Part shown: one piece after another, positions 46,797-60,048 of the stretch
How positions within the stretch are numbered: position 1 is the first letter of the stretch
How the letters are laid out: each line of letters opens with the position of its first letter
From: Microbacterium sp. Root553
Lineage (GTDB): Bacteria; Actinomycetota; Actinomycetes; Actinomycetales; Microbacteriaceae
Direction: 5' to 3'
Length of the DNA stretch: 64,000 nucleotides
NCBI RefSeq assembly: GCF_001426995.1
Contig: NZ_LMFY01000003.1
Span: forward strand, 176,207-240,206
Program-made: the position numbers and the translations under genes
Notes under the pieces: generated by a model
Told to the model about the DNA's origin: nothing
Database searches by the model: none
The model's input: only the letters and a program-made list of their open reading frames with translations

Positions 46797-47759
46797 ATGA
46801 CAGATGTGCTGATCCTCGGAGGAACGGGCTGGCTGTCGGGCCGCATCGCCCGACGGATGCTGATGAACGGGGCGACCGTGATGTGCCTCGCGCGGGGTGG
46901 GCGGCCGTCGCCCGACGGGGCGAGCCTCGTGCTGGCCGACCGCGACGACCCCGCGGCGTACGACGCCGTGTCGGCTCGCGACTGGGATCACGTGATCGAC
47001 GTCTCCTCGCGTGCGGAGCACGTCGACCGGGCCGTGGCCGCGCTGGGCGACAAGGCGGCCCGGTGGACCTACATCTCGTCGGTGTCGGTGTACGCCGACG
47101 ACGAGACGGTCGGTGCGGACGAGTCGGCTCCGGTGCACGCGCCGGCGGAAGCCGGTGACGACGAGTACGGCGCGCAGAAGGTCGCGGCCGAGAACGCCGT
47201 GCGCGCCCTGGGAGAGCGTGCGCTGATCGTGCGGCCCGGTCTCATCGTGGGCGAGGGCGACCCGAGCGATCGCTTCGGCTACTGGGCCGCGGCGTTCCTC
47301 CGCTCGCAGGACGGACCCGTGCTGGTGCCGAGGTCCGAGGCACGCCACGCGCAGGTGATCGATGTCGACGACCTGGCGGAGTTCGTCGCGACGGCATCCG
47401 CGACCGGGATCGTCGACGCCGTGGGCGACCCTCATCCGCTCGCCGAGGTCCTCTCCTCCTTCCGCCGCGCTGCGGACCACCGTGGCGAGATCGTGACGGT
47501 CGACGACGAGCGGCTGATCGAGAAGGGCGTCGCGTACTGGGCGGGGGAGCGATCGCTTCCGCTCTGGCTCCCGACCGACATGACCGGTTTCATGACCCGG
47601 GCGAACACGCGGTACCGCGCCGCGGGCGGTGTGCTGCGGCCCCTCGCCGAGACGATCGCGACCGTCGTCGCCGACGAGCAGGAGCGAGGAACCGATCGCG
47701 ACAGGCGCGCCGGACTCACCCGTGTCGACGAGATCGAGCTGCTGCAGCGACGAGGGTGA
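46797..47759 (+). CDS. NAD-dependent epimerase/dehydratase family protein
   Basis: Encodes 320 aa. The Rossmann nucleotide-binding loop is LILGGTGWLSGRIARRML, and VIDVSSRAEHVDRAV lies at the second strand. The catalytic region is WTYISSVSVYADD, where YISS... fits the SDR Ser, followed by DDEYGAQKVAAENAV with the YxxxK pair. It is an extended SDR of unknown substrate. It ends just before the TPP riboswitch of the thiamin genes, but there is no evidence that it belongs to that pathway. Confidence 0.85.
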   Translation: MTDVLILGGTGWLSGRIARRMLMNGATVMCLARGGRPSPDGASLVLADRDDPAAYDAVSARDWDHVIDVSSRAEHVDRAVAALGDKAARWTYISSVSVYADDETVGADESAPVHAPAEAGDDEYGAQKVAAENAVRALGERALIVRPGLIVGEGDPSDRFGYWAAAFLRSQDGPVLVPRSEARHAQVIDVDDLAEFVATASATGIVDAVGDPHPLAEVLSSFRRAADHRGEIVTVDDERLIEKGVAYWAGERSLPLWLPTDMTGFMTRANTRYRAAGGVLRPLAETIATVVADEQERGTDRDRRAGLTRVDEIELLQRRG

Positions 47760-47773
47760 TCTCCGGGCGTCGC

Positions 47774-47862
47774 TAGACTTCGAGCAGTGACACGGGGTGC
47801 CGCATCCGCGGCTGAGAACAGACCCGTCGAACCTGATCTAGTTCGTACTAGCGAAGGGATGT
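47774..47862 (+). promoter_or_regulatory. TPP riboswitch with upstream promoter
   Basis: A TAGACT -10 box at 47774-47779 precedes the THI element at about 47788-47862. Its conserved pieces are ACGGGGTGCC, GGCTGAGA, GACCC and GAACCTGATCTAG, ending TACTAGCGAAGGGATG. The closing GAAGGGA strand is also the ribosome site of thiM, so thiamin pyrophosphate binding should hide it and block translation. Confidence 0.95.
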
Positions 47863-47866
47863 CGCG

Positions 47867-48715
47867 GTGAGCGATCGTCTGCGTCCGGAATCCGAATCGA
47901 CCCTGGCGGCCTCGGCCGCCCAACTGCTGTCCGCGCTGCGTGGGTCGCCACCGCTGACCCACTGCATCACCAACACCGTCGTCACCGGGTTCACGGCCAA
48001 CGTGCTGCTGGCTCTCGGGGCGGCACCCGCGATGGTCGACATCGTCGACGAGGCGGGGCTCTTCGCGGGAGTCGCGTCCGGGACGCTGATCAACCTCGGA
48101 ACCCCGACTCCCGAGCAACGTGCCGCGAGTCTCGAAGCCGTCGCCGGTGCTGTCGCCGCGGGCACACCCTGGGTTCTCGATCCGGTCGCGATCGGTTCGC
48201 TGCCCGTGCGCACGGCGCTCGCACACGACCTCGTCGTCTCGCGGCCCACGGCGATCCGCGGGAACGCCTCCGAGATCCTCGCACTCGCAGGGCTCACCGC
48301 CGGGGGTCGGGGCGTCGATGCCACCGACACCACCGATGCCGCCTCCGACGCCGCCCTCGCCCTCGCCGCCCGTCACGGTTCGGTCGTCGCCGTCTCGGGA
48401 CCCGTCGACCTGATCACCGACGGGCGGCGCATCGTGCGGATCGCGAACGGCGACGAGCTGCTCACCAGGGTCACCGGTGGCGGGTGCGCACTGGGCGCCG
48501 TGATGGCCGCCTTCCTGGGGACTGCCCGCACGGTCGGGATCGATCCGCTGACCGCCGTCGCGTCGGCGAGCCTGGTGTACACGGTCGCGGCGGAGCGCGC
48601 CGCCGCACGGGCCTCGGGCCCCGGCAGCTTCGCGGTCGAGCTCCTCGACGCGCTCGCGTCGGTGGGGCCGCGTGACATCGCTGACGCGGCACGGGTCGAG
48701 GAGCGTGCGCTGTGA
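47867..48715 (+). CDS. thiM: Hydroxyethylthiazole kinase
   Basis: Encodes 282 aa from GTG 47867, four bases after the TPP riboswitch. It phosphorylates the thiazole moiety for salvage. Family blocks are [55 protein letters not shown] and the ATP/anion site [15 protein letters not shown] with the conserved Cys. The GTG of the downstream fusion overlaps its stop by 4 bases, so one riboswitch controls both genes. Confidence 0.95.
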   Translation: MSDRLRPESESTLAASAAQLLSALRGSPPLTHCITNTVVTGFTANVLLALGAAPAMVDIVDEAGLFAGVASGTLINLGTPTPEQRAASLEAVAGAVAAGTPWVLDPVAIGSLPVRTALAHDLVVSRPTAIRGNASEILALAGLTAGGRGVDATDTTDAASDAALALAARHGSVVAVSGPVDLITDGRRIVRIANGDELLTRVTGGGCALGAVMAAFLGTARTVGIDPLTAVASASLVYTVAAERAAARASGPGSFAVELLDALASVGPRDIADAARVEERAL

Positions 48716-50862
48716 TCGCGGACCTCTCGCTGTACCTGGTCACGGACCCGGATCTCTGCGGGGAACGCGGTGTCGTCGAGACTGTCCGCCGCGCCGTCGA
48801 CGGGGGTGTGCGGATCGTGCAGCTGCGGGACAAGACGGCGACGGATGCCGAGACCACGGCGCAGCTCGTCGAGCTCTCGCGCGTGATAGACGGTCGGGCA
48901 CTTCTGGTCGTGAATGACCGCCTGGATGCCGCCATCGCCGCGCGGGAGCAGGGTGCGCGGGTCGACGGCATCCATCTCGGGCAGGGCGATGCATCGGTGC
49001 TGCGCGCGAGAGAAGCTCTGGGCGCCGAGGCGCTCATCGGCCTCACGGCGAACAGTCGGGAGCACTTCGAGGCTGTGCGCGCGCTGCCGCCCGACACGAT
49101 CGACTACCTGGGCGTCGGCGTCATCCGCCCCACCGCCACCAAGCCCGACCATCCGCCGGCCCTCGGCGTCGAGGGCTTCCGTGCCCTCGTCGAGACGACC
49201 GTGCTCCCGTGCGTGGCGATAGGAGGGGTGGGCATCGACGACACCGAGCGGCTGCGGAGCGCGGGTGCGGCCGGCCTCGCCGTGGTCTCGGCGCTGTGCG
49301 CGGCTGCGGATCCGGCCGAGACCGCTGAGGCGTTCGTACGTCGTTGGCGCGCGGCGGGCACGCCACGGGTGCTCAGCATCGCCGGGAGCGACCCGTCCGG
49401 CGGAGCCGGGATCCAGGCGGACCTCAAGTCGATCGCCGCGAACGGCGGTTACGGCATGGCGGCGCTCACTGCGCTGACCGCTCAGAACACCACCGGTGTG
49501 CGGGGCGTTCATGTGCCGCCCGCTGCCTTCCTGCGCGAGCAGCTCGACGCGATCTCCGACGACATCGTCGTCGACGCGGTCAAGGTCGGGATGCTCGCGA
49601 ACGCCGACGTCATCCGCACGGTCGCCGACTGGCTCGATGCCGTTCGGCCGCCGATCGTCGTCCTCGATCCGGTGATGGTCGCCACCAGTGGCGACAGGCT
49701 GCTCGACCGGGATGCCGAGGCGGCATTGCGCGAGCTCCTCCGGCGTGCACACGTCGTCACCCCCAATCTCGGCGAGCTCGCCGTGCTGGCCGGGCGGACG
49801 ATCTCGGGATGGGACGACGCGCTCGCGGCCGCGGAGGATCTGTCGACGGCGATCGGGGCGGCCGTCCTGGTCAAGGGCGGGCACCTCGAGGGGGACGACG
49901 TGCCCGACGCGCTCGTGGACACCGGAGAGGGAGTGCGATGCGAGTTCCCGGGCCGTCGGATCCGCACCGCGAACACCCACGGCACGGGGTGCTCGCTCTC
50001 GTCCGCGCTGGCCACACGTCTGGCTCGCGGCGAGTCGGCCGTCGACGCCGTCGCCGCGACCCGGGCGTGGCTGCGCGAGGCGCTGCGCGAGAGCGAGGCG
50101 CTGAACGTCGGTCGTGGTCACGGACCGGTCAGCCACTTCGCGGGGCTGTGGGAGCGCGGCGGGCTCGAGACGAGACCGACGCCGGAGCAGATCCGCGCCG
50201 AGTGGTGGACGCGCACGGCCGATGTGAGGGCGAGGATCGACGAGCTCCCCTTCATCCGCGGCCTGGCCGACGGCACTCTCGCTCGGGAGCCGTTCGTGTT
50301 CTACCTCGCGCAGGACGCGCTGTACCTTCGCGAGTACGCCCGCGTGCTCGCCGAAGCCTCACGCCTCGCTCCCACTCCGCACGAGCAGGCGTTCTGGGCG
50401 CGTTCCGCCGAGGGGGCGATCATCGGAGAGCTCGAGCTGCACGCGTCGTGGCTGACCCCGGGTGAGGGCGTGGATGCGGCGGTGTTCTCGGTCGCTCCCG
50501 CTCCCGCGACCGTGGCGTACCTCGACCATCTGCGCTCCGTGGCGTTCGGCGGTGACTACGCCGAGCTCGTCGCCGCGATCCTGCCGTGCTTCTGGCTCTA
50601 CACCGACCTCGGCCGGCGCCTGCACGCGGGGGAGTTCGGCGAGTCCGCGCAGGATCCCCGGCACCCGTACGCCTCCTGGCTCGCGACCTACGCGGACCCG
50701 GCGTTCGAGGATGCGACGGCTGAGGCGATAGCCCTCGTCTCGGCCGTAGCGGCGACCGCCGCGCCCGCCACCCGGGACCGGATGCTCCGCGCGTTCGAGG
50801 TGTCGAGCGCCCACGAGCTCGCCTTCTTCGCCGCACCGTCAGCCACTGTCGACTCTCCGTGA
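48712..50862 (+). CDS. thiE: Trifunctional ThiE-ThiD-TenA thiamin salvage protein
   Basis: Encodes 716 aa with three enzymes in one chain. Residues 1-about 215 are ThiE (thiamin-phosphate synthase): [34 protein letters not shown] and [20 protein letters not shown]. Residues about 220-485 are ThiD (HMP/HMP-P kinase): [41 protein letters not shown] and [14 protein letters not shown]. Residues about 490-716 are Ten[20 protein letters not shown], the Cys in [13 protein letters not shown] and the terminal Glu in AHELAFF. TenA recovers the pyrimidine from degraded thiamin, ThiD phosphorylates it, and ThiE joins it to the ThiM product. Confidence 0.95.
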   Translation: MIADLSLYLVTDPDLCGERGVVETVRRAVDGGVRIVQLRDKTATDAETTAQLVELSRVIDGRALLVVNDRLDAAIAAREQGARVDGIHLGQGDASVLRAREALGAEALIGLTANSREHFEAVRALPPDTIDYLGVGVIRPTATKPDHPPALGVEGFRALVETTVLPCVAIGGVGIDDTERLRSAGAAGLAVVSALCAAADPAETAEAFVRRWRAAGTPRVLSIAGSDPSGGAGIQADLKSIAANGGYGMAALTALTAQNTTGVRGVHVPPAAFLREQLDAISDDIVVDAVKVGMLANADVIRTVADWLDAVRPPIVVLDPVMVATSGDRLLDRDAEAALRELLRRAHVVTPNLGELAVLAGRTISGWDDALAAAEDLSTAIGAAVLVKGGHLEGDDVPDALVDTGEGVRCEFPGRRIRTANTHGTGCSLSSALATRLARGESAVDAVAATRAWLREALRESEALNVGRGHGPVSHFAGLWERGGLETRPTPEQIRAEWWTRTADVRARIDELPFIRGLADGTLAREPFVFYLAQDALYLREYARVLAEASRLAPTPHEQAFWARSAEGAIIGELELHASWLTPGEGVDAAVFSVAPAPATVAYLDHLRSVAFGGDYAELVAAILPCFWLYTDLGRRLHAGEFGESAQDPRHPYASWLATYADPAFEDATAEAIALVSAVAATAAPATRDRMLRAFEVSSAHELAFFAAPSATVDSP

Positions 50863-50878
50863 CGGAGCGGATTTGCGC

Positions 50879-50910
50879 ATGCCGCGACGAGCGCGCTATC
50901 GTCGCGGCAT
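50879..50910 (+). terminator. Perfect inverted repeat at the thi/arg boundary
   Basis: The 12-bp arms ATGCCGCGACGA/TCGTCGCGGCAT flank an 8-base loop, 17 bases after the thi stop. It may end the thi transcript. It also overlaps a TATCGT -10 box and the ATG of the small Arg-rich ORF, so it could act as an operator as well. Confidence 0.6.
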
Positions 50911-51025
50911 GTCCTCGGCCGCCGCCTTCGCTCCCGCCACGCGGTTCCTGAGCGCGCGCAGCGAGTCGAAGAGCGTTCCGAGCGTCATCGCCGTGCGCCG
51001 ACGCCGCAGCGGCCGCCGACTCTAG
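50909..51025 (+). CDS. Arg-rich leader peptide upstream of argCJBDFH (candidate attenuator)
   Basis: Encodes 38 aa ending SVIAVRRRRSGRRL, with six Arg among the last ten residues (codons CGC, CGA). A TTGCGC-N18-TATCGT promoter ends 6 bases before the ATG, so translation would begin on a leaderless message. Downstream and before argC are a CGGTGTCG/CGACACCG hairpin at 51069-51098 and a CCCTCG/CGAGGG hairpin at 51101-51119. The Arg-codon strand CCGCCG (51013-51018) can pair with CGGCGG (51055-51060), offering an alternative fold. This is the geometry of ribosome-mediated attenuation by charged tRNA-Arg. It is inferred and not tested. Confidence 0.5.
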   Translation: MSSAAAFAPATRFLSARSESKSVPSVIAVRRRRSGRRL

Positions 51026-51068
51026 GCGACCCTGCGCTTCTGCCTGCACGTGCACGGCGGTCGAGTGC

Positions 51069-51119
51069 CGGTGTCGCCGCCCCCGGTCCCCGACACCGCT
51101 CCCTCGAATTCCCCGAGGG
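51069..51119 (+). promoter_or_regulatory. Two hairpins between the Arg-rich leader and argC
   Basis: The CGGTGTCG/CGACACCG stem (51069-51098) and CCCTCG/CGAGGG stem (51101-51119) stand just before the AAGG ribosome site of argC. They could be a terminator or a sequestering structure responding to the leader peptide. Confidence 0.5.
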
Positions 51120-51141
51120 GTCCGACCGTTAAGGTAGAAGC

Positions 51142-52194
51142 ATGACGTACTCCGTCGCCGTCTCCGGCGCATCCGGCTACGCTGGCGGCGAGATCCTGCG
51201 CCTCCTCGCGTCCCATCCCGACATCGAGATCCGCACGGTCACCGCGCATTCGAATGCCGGACAGCCGTTGGTCGAGCATCAGCCGCACCTGCGCTCGCTC
51301 GCCCACCTCACCCTTCAGGACACGACCCCCGAGATCCTCGCGGGGCACGACATCGTCTTCCTCGCTCTGCCGCACGGGCAGTCCGGTCAGTACACCGACG
51401 CGCTCGGCGCCACGCCGCTCGTGATCGACGCCGGAGCCGACCACCGCCTGACCTCGCGCGCATCATGGGATGCGTTCTACGGCGGCGACTTCCACGAGCC
51501 GTGGGCGTACGGCGTCCCCGAACTGCTCGTCGGCGGCGCCAAGCAGCGCGAGACCCTGCGCACGGCGACGCGCATCGCAGCCCCCGGCTGCAACGCGTCG
51601 ACCGTGAGCCTGAGCCTCGCACCCGGCGTCGCGGCGGGAGTGATCGACCCCGGCGACATCGTGTCGGTGCTCGCCGTCGGTCCGTCGGGGGCGGGGAAGA
51701 GCCTTAAGACCACCCTGCTCGGCAGCGAGATCCTCGGCACGGCCAATCCCTACGCGGTCGGCGGCACTCACCGGCACATCCCTGAGATCAGGCAGGCGCT
51801 CGCCGCCGCGTCCGGGGCGGCACCCGAGGGCATCCGCATCTCTTTCACACCCGTGATCGTCCCGATGGCGCGAGGGATCCTGGCGACCTCGACCGCGCCG
51901 ATCGTCGACGGCGTCAGCGATGCCGAGATCCGGGCGGCGTGGGAGCAGGCGTACGGCGACGAGACCTTCGTGCAGCTGCTGCCCGAAGGGCACTTCCCGC
52001 GCACCGCCGACGTCCTCGGCGCGAACACCGCGCTCATCGGACTCGCGATCGATCGCGCGGCGAACCGCGTGACCGTGGTCACGGCGGTCGACAATCTCGT
52101 CAAGGGCACCGCAGGCGCTGCCATCCAATCCATGAACCTCGCGCTGGGACTGCCCGAGTCCCGCGCCCTCTCAGTGAACGGAGTCGCGCCGTGA
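51142..52194 (+). CDS. argC: N-acetyl-gamma-glutamyl-phosphate reductase
   Basis: Encodes 350 aa, third step of arginine synthesis. The NADP-binding start is [20 protein letters not shown]. The catalytic Cys is in [14 protein letters not shown]. The active-site His is in [14 protein letters not shown], and the second substrate-binding block is [20 protein letters not shown]. First gene of argCJBDFH; each following gene overlaps or abuts its neighbour. Confidence 0.97.
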   Translation: MTYSVAVSGASGYAGGEILRLLASHPDIEIRTVTAHSNAGQPLVEHQPHLRSLAHLTLQDTTPEILAGHDIVFLALPHGQSGQYTDALGATPLVIDAGADHRLTSRASWDAFYGGDFHEPWAYGVPELLVGGAKQRETLRTATRIAAPGCNASTVSLSLAPGVAAGVIDPGDIVSVLAVGPSGAGKSLKTTLLGSEILGTANPYAVGGTHRHIPEIRQALAAASGAAPEGIRISFTPVIVPMARGILATSTAPIVDGVSDAEIRAAWEQAYGDETFVQLLPEGHFPRTADVLGANTALIGLAIDRAANRVTVVTAVDNLVKGTAGAAIQSMNLALGLPESRALSVNGVAP

Positions 52195-53348
52195 GCGTCA
52201 CCGCCCCCGCAGGATTCGAGGCGGCCGGAGTCGCCGCCGGTCTGAAGTCGACCGGCAAGCCCGATGTCGCCGTGGTCGTCAATCGAGGTCCCCGCAAGGT
52301 CGGCGCCGCCGTCTTCACGAGCAACCGCGCCAAGGCCAACCCGATCATCTGGTCGCAGCAGGCCGTCGCCGACCGGATCGTCGAGGCCGTCGTGCTGAAC
52401 TCGGGCGGAGCGAACTGCTTCACGGGCAGCTTCGGCTTCCAGACGACGCATCAGACCGCCGAGAAGGCGGCGGAGCTCCTGGGCGTCAGCGCCGGCGACG
52501 TGCTCGTCTGCTCGACCGGTCTCATCGGCGTCGGCGACGAGGTCTTCCGCGGCAAGGTCCTCGCCGGCACCGAGCAGGCCATCGCCGAGCTCTCGTCCGA
52601 GGGCGGCGAGGTCGCGGCCGAGGCGATCATGACCACAGACAGTGTGGCGAAGACCGCCGTCGTGAGCCGTGACGGCTGGACCATCGGCGGGATGGCGAAG
52701 GGGGCGGGCATGCTGGCCCCTGGCCTCGCCACCATGCTGGTCGTCATCACCACGGATGCCGTGCTCGAACCGCTCGACGCAGATGCCGCGCTGCGTGCCG
52801 CGACCGGAACCACGTTCGACCGGCTCGACTCCGACGGGTGCATGTCGACCAACGACCAGGTCACGCTGCTCGCCAACGGCGCGTCGGGGATCGTCCCCGA
52901 CGTCGAGGAGTTCTCGGCGGCCCTCGCCGAGCTGTGCCTGCAGCTCGCGGTCAAGCTGCAGGGCGACGCCGAGGGCGCGAGCCATGACATCACCATCGAG
53001 GTGCAGCACGCGATGTCCGAGGGGGAGGCCGTGGAGGTCGGTCGCTCGGTCGCGCGGAACAACCTCTTCAAAGCCGCCATCTTCGGCAACGACCCCAACT
53101 GGGGCCGGGTGCTCGCGGCCATCGGCACGACGAACGCACAGTTCGACCCGTACGACGTGGACGTGTGGATGAACGGCGTCCGGGTGTGCAGCGAGGGCGG
53201 TCCCGATCGCCCGCGCGAGGAGGTCGACCTGACCCCGCGTGCGACCCACCTGGTCATCGATCTGAAGATGGGCGAGGCCACGGCCACGATCCTCACGAAC
53301 GACCTCACCCACGACTACGTCCACGAGAACAGCGCCTACGCCTCATGA
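52191..53348 (+). CDS. argJ: Bifunctional glutamate N-acetyltransferase/amino-acid acetyltransferase
   Basis: Encodes 385 aa from GTG 52191 overlapping argC by 4 bases. It recycles the acetyl group from N-acetylornithine to glutamate. It is made as one chain and cleaves itself before the nucleophilic Thr in [17 protein letters not shown]. Other blocks are [31 protein letters not shown] and [13 protein letters not shown]. Its presence means a cyclic acetyl pathway. Confidence 0.97.
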   Translation: MSVTAPAGFEAAGVAAGLKSTGKPDVAVVVNRGPRKVGAAVFTSNRAKANPIIWSQQAVADRIVEAVVLNSGGANCFTGSFGFQTTHQTAEKAAELLGVSAGDVLVCSTGLIGVGDEVFRGKVLAGTEQAIAELSSEGGEVAAEAIMTTDSVAKTAVVSRDGWTIGGMAKGAGMLAPGLATMLVVITTDAVLEPLDADAALRAATGTTFDRLDSDGCMSTNDQVTLLANGASGIVPDVEEFSAALAELCLQLAVKLQGDAEGASHDITIEVQHAMSEGEAVEVGRSVARNNLFKAAIFGNDPNWGRVLAAIGTTNAQFDPYDVDVWMNGVRVCSEGGPDRPREEVDLTPRATHLVIDLKMGEATATILTNDLTHDYVHENSAYAS

Positions 53349-54258
53349 CCGACATCCAGGACGTCACCCCGGACGTCGCCGCCGTGAAGGCCGCGACGCT
53401 CATCGAGTCGCTGCCGTGGCTGAAGAGGTTCCGCGACCAGATCGTCGTCGTCAAGTACGGCGGCAATGCGATGGTCTCCGACGAGCTGCAGGAGGCGTTC
53501 GCACAGGACATCGCCTACCTCCGCTACGTGGGCGTGCTGCCGGTCGTCGTGCACGGCGGCGGTCCGCAGATCTCGAACATGCTGCAGCGACTCGAGATCC
53601 CCAGTGAGTTCAAGGGCGGCTACCGGGTCACCAACACCGAGGCGATCAGCGTCGTGCGCATGGTGCTCACCGGCCAGGTCAACCCGCAGCTCGTCTCCAA
53701 GATCAACTCGCACGGCCCCATCGCGACCGGTCTCAGCGGGGAGGACGCCGGACTCTTCGGCGGACGCCGTCGCGGTGTCGTCATCGACGGGGAGGAGATC
53801 GACCTCGGCCGCGTCGGCGACGTCGTGGAGGTCGACCCGACGCCCGTGCTCGATCATCTCGCCGCCGGTCGCGTGCCCGTGGTTTCCAGCATCGCGCCTG
53901 ACCTCGATCACCCCGGCCAGTCGCTGAACGTGAACGCGGACGCCGCGGCCGCCGCGCTCGCGGTGGCGCTCAAGGCGCGCAAGCTCGTCATCCTCACGGA
54001 TGTGCCCGGGCTCTACGCGGATTGGCCCAATCGGGACTCCCTCGTATCGCACATCACCTCGGACGCTCTCATCGAGATGCTCCCGAGCCTCGAATCCGGC
54101 ATGATCCCGAAGATGAAGGCATGCCTGGATGCGATCGAGGGCGGCGTGGATGCCGCCGCCATCATCGACGGACGGGTGCCGCATTCGGTTCTCGTCGAAC
54201 TCTTCACCAGCAAGGGAATCGGAACAGAAGTGGTCTTGGGAACGACAGGGACGAACGC

Positions 54259-54262
<4 letters not shown>
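53345..54262 (+). CDS. argB: Acetylglutamate kinase
   Basis: Encodes 305 aa. Amino acid kinase fold: [38 protein letters not shown] with the nucleotide loop, [20 protein letters not shown] and [20 protein letters not shown]. The N-terminal helix before residue 25, present here, is found in arginine-sensitive hexameric enzymes, so feedback inhibition is plausible. Overlaps argJ and argD by 4 bases each. Confidence 0.97.
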
Positions 54263-57826
<3,564 letters not shown>

Positions 57827-57835
57827 CGCTCCCGA

Positions 57836-57867
57836 CCGCCGGCCGTCGAGCGATCGACGGCCGGCGG
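57836..57867. terminator. Bidirectional terminator after argH
   Basis: The 14-bp perfect stem CCGCCGGCCGTCGA/TCGACGGCCGGCGG has a GCGA loop and lies between convergent argH and the DUF1349 gene. Confidence 0.85.
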
Positions 57868-57872
57868 GACGA

Positions 57873-58460
57873 TCAGTGCAGCTCGGCGTCGGCGGACGAC
57901 ATCGTCCAGCGGGTGAAGCGCACGACGAGACCCGCACGGGTGGGGCCCGCGAGGAACGGTCCGGCCGTGGCGGCGGACTCGCCGTCGAACGGCGCCACGC
58001 GCACCAGGCGCCAGTCGCCGTCATCCGCACGCGCGCGCACGATCACGGCATCCTGCCAGCGGCTCACCCGCACCGTGATCTCGCTGTCGTGCCAGTCGTC
58101 GACGTAGCCGACGGACCAGTCCGATCGCCCGTCGGTGACCACGGCGCCCAGGCCGAGGTGGTCGTCGGCGAACTCCACGCCCGCCTTGATCCAGTGCTCG
58201 TCGTCGCGGCGGACGAAGACGCCCGCCTGGTCGAACTGGCCTTCCCAGGGAGCGCGGAACGAGACGTCCATCGCCTCGCCCACCGCCAGCGGGGCGAGCA
58301 GCGCATGCTCGGTGTCGTGCACGAAGCCGTAGGCCGTGTGGCGCCAGGCATCGCTGCCTTCGACCGCGGTCACGAGCAGATGGTCGCCGTCGACCGTGAC
58401 GTCGGCGGGTTCGTGTGTCCAGGAGGCGTCGCCCCAGGGGATGATGTGCGATTCAGGCAT
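57873..58460 (-). CDS. DUF1349 family protein
   Basis: Encodes 195 aa. It has a concanavalin-like beta sandwich pattern: FRAPWEGQFDQAGVFVRRDD, WIKAGVEFADDHLGLGAVVT, SDWSVGYVDDWHDSEITVRV and a final GPFLAGPTRAGLVVRFTRWT. The family is found in sugar-related or stress loci, but its function is unknown. It has no signal peptide. It shares a short control region with the divergent SatD gene. Confidence 0.85.
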   Translation of the reverse strand: MPESHIIPWGDASWTHEPADVTVDGDHLLVTAVEGSDAWRHTAYGFVHDTEHALLAPLAVGEAMDVSFRAPWEGQFDQAGVFVRRDDEHWIKAGVEFADDHLGLGAVVTDGRSDWSVGYVDDWHDSEITVRVSRWQDAVIVRARADDGDWRLVRVAPFDGESAATAGPFLAGPTRAGLVVRFTRWTMSSADAELH

Positions 58461-58471
58461 GTTCCGAGGCT

Positions 58472-58516
58472 ATAACCAAATAGAGCATAAAGCAAAGTTA
58501 TTCGTGATATGGTTAT
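58472..58516. promoter_or_regulatory. AT-rich control region with an inverted repeat before satD
   Basis: ATAACCA (58472-58478) and TGGTTAT (58510-58516) form an inverted repeat around an unusually AT-rich core. It lies between divergent genes. The SatD protein carries an HTH-like segment and may bind here. Confidence 0.5.
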
Positions 58517-58519
58517 GCC

Positions 58520-59164
58520 ATGGTCATCGCCGTGCTCGCCGACATCGTGGGGTCTCGCAGGCTCGACGACCGCACGGCCGCGCAGCGGATCCTCGACGAC
58601 ACCATCGCCAGGGTCGAGAAGGACCTTCCGCTCGCGCAGCATCCGCTGGTCCCCACCGTCGGCGACGAGCAGCAGGGGATCTACCGCGACCTGGAGAGCG
58701 CGATGGTGTCGCTGCTGATGATCCAGCTCGCGCTGCCGGACGGACTCGCGTTCCGCTTCGGGATCGGGGTCGGTGAGGTGCGCGCGGTCGATTCCGTGCA
58801 CGGTGAGCTCGCCGACGGACCGGGGTGGTATGCCGCGCGTGCCGCGATCGAGATCGTGCATGCGAGAGAAGGTCGCGCCGTGCCGCGCACGCGCACCTGG
58901 ATTGTCGGAGCCCCCGGGCAGGATGAGGTCATGCAGAGCACGATCGCGGCATCGAACGCCTACCTCCTCGTCCGTGACGAGCTGGTCGGGGTGATGAACG
59001 AGCGGGAGCGACGGCTGACCTACGGACGTCTGCTGGGCCGTTCGCAGCACGACCTCGCCGCCGAGGAGGGCATCTCGCAGCCCAGCGTCTCCAAGTCGCT
59101 GCGCAATGCCGGAAGCGCTGCACTCCTCGAGGGGCTGGTCGCGCTGCGGGGAGCGAGCGCGTGA
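58520..59164 (+). CDS. SatD-family protein with a helix-turn-helix-like segment
   Basis: Encodes 214 aa. The start MVIAVLADIVGSRRLDDRTA is the SatD family signature. A ferredoxin-like middle region (FRFGIGVGEVRAVDS, then DGPGWYAARAAIEIVHAREG) recalls the cyclase-like fold of the family. Near the C-terminus, GRSQHDLAAEEGISQPSVSK is a clear HTH. SatD proteins are stress-linked in streptococci and unassigned elsewhere. The GTG of the following membrane protein overlaps its stop by 4 bases, so the pair works together. Confidence 0.85.
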   Translation: MVIAVLADIVGSRRLDDRTAAQRILDDTIARVEKDLPLAQHPLVPTVGDEQQGIYRDLESAMVSLLMIQLALPDGLAFRFGIGVGEVRAVDSVHGELADGPGWYAARAAIEIVHAREGRAVPRTRTWIVGAPGQDEVMQSTIAASNAYLLVRDELVGVMNERERRLTYGRLLGRSQHDLAAEEGISQPSVSKSLRNAGSAALLEGLVALRGASA

Positions 59165-59982
59165 TCCTCGCCGGATTCGTCCTGCTCGCCGTGGGTGCCG
59201 CCGATCTCGTGCGGCAGTTCGCCCCCCGCCGGTGGATCGGCTACCTCGCGGCCGGCATCATCCTGCTGCTGCTCGGCAGCGTGAGCGACGCGCTGCTGCC
59301 GATGATCGCAGGGCTCGTGATCGGCGCCCTGTGGGTCTGGAGCATGCCGTCCGAGCGGCCCGCCCCTCTCGGTTTCTGGCCCGCCGTACTGCTCGCGCTC
59401 GTCGCGGTCGGGTCCGTGGTGTGGTTCCCGGCGCGCGTCGACGCCGGGATGATCGGAGCCGTCTGGAGCCTGCGTTCGCCGTTCGGCGACATCCCCTTCG
59501 ACCTCGCGATCCTCGCCCTCGGAGCGGGCGTGTTCCTTCTCGAATCCTCGAACCTCGTCGTGCGCGCCGCGCTCGACGGTGAGCACACGTGGCGCCCCAT
59601 CGACCGCGGTGCGGGCACCGAGCCGACCGCCGCGGGCGGCGAGGCCGCGGACGATGCTCTATCCGACACGGCCACGCCCCTGGCCGTCCCCGTCCTGGGT
59701 GCCGTGGCAGAGGCGACGCCGACCCGCGACCCGCGCGCGGGGTTCCAGGGCGGGCGACTGATCGGCCCGCTCGAGCGCATCCTGGTGATGATCCTCACTC
59801 TGGCGGCCGCCTATCCGATCCTCGCCGCGATGCTCGCGGCCAAGGGCATCGTCCGATTCCCCGAGATATCCCGCGACGGCGAGACCGGAGCGCGGGCGGA
59901 GTACTTCCTCGTCGGCAGCCTCGTGAGCTGGGTCATCGGGCTGAGCGCCGCCTTCCTGGTGTGGTGGGCTGCGCACAGCTGA
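59161..59982 (+). CDS. SatD-partner membrane protein
   Basis: Encodes 273 aa from GTG 59161. About seven hydrophobic helices are split by a soluble loop of about 60 residues near 140-200. The C-terminal motif AAKGIVRFPEISRD, then AEYFLVGSLVSWVIGL, recurs in membrane proteins coupled to SatD. It is probably a transport or sensing partner. No substrate is known. Confidence 0.75.
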   Translation: MILAGFVLLAVGAADLVRQFAPRRWIGYLAAGIILLLLGSVSDALLPMIAGLVIGALWVWSMPSERPAPLGFWPAVLLALVAVGSVVWFPARVDAGMIGAVWSLRSPFGDIPFDLAILALGAGVFLLESSNLVVRAALDGEHTWRPIDRGAGTEPTAAGGEAADDALSDTATPLAVPVLGAVAEATPTRDPRAGFQGGRLIGPLERILVMILTLAAAYPILAAMLAAKGIVRFPEISRDGETGARAEYFLVGSLVSWVIGLSAAFLVWWAAHS

Positions 59983-60030
59983 CGCAGCGCGATCCGTCCG
60001 TGGGGCGGCGAAGTGACGGCATCCGCCGCT

Positions 60031-60048
60031 GATAGCCTGGTGCGCGTG
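60031..60048 (+). promoter_or_regulatory. tyrS -10 box and leaderless start
   Basis: GATAGCCT at 60031-60038 ends 7 bases before the GTG at 60046. This leaves no room for a T-box or ribosome site. Confidence 0.55.
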
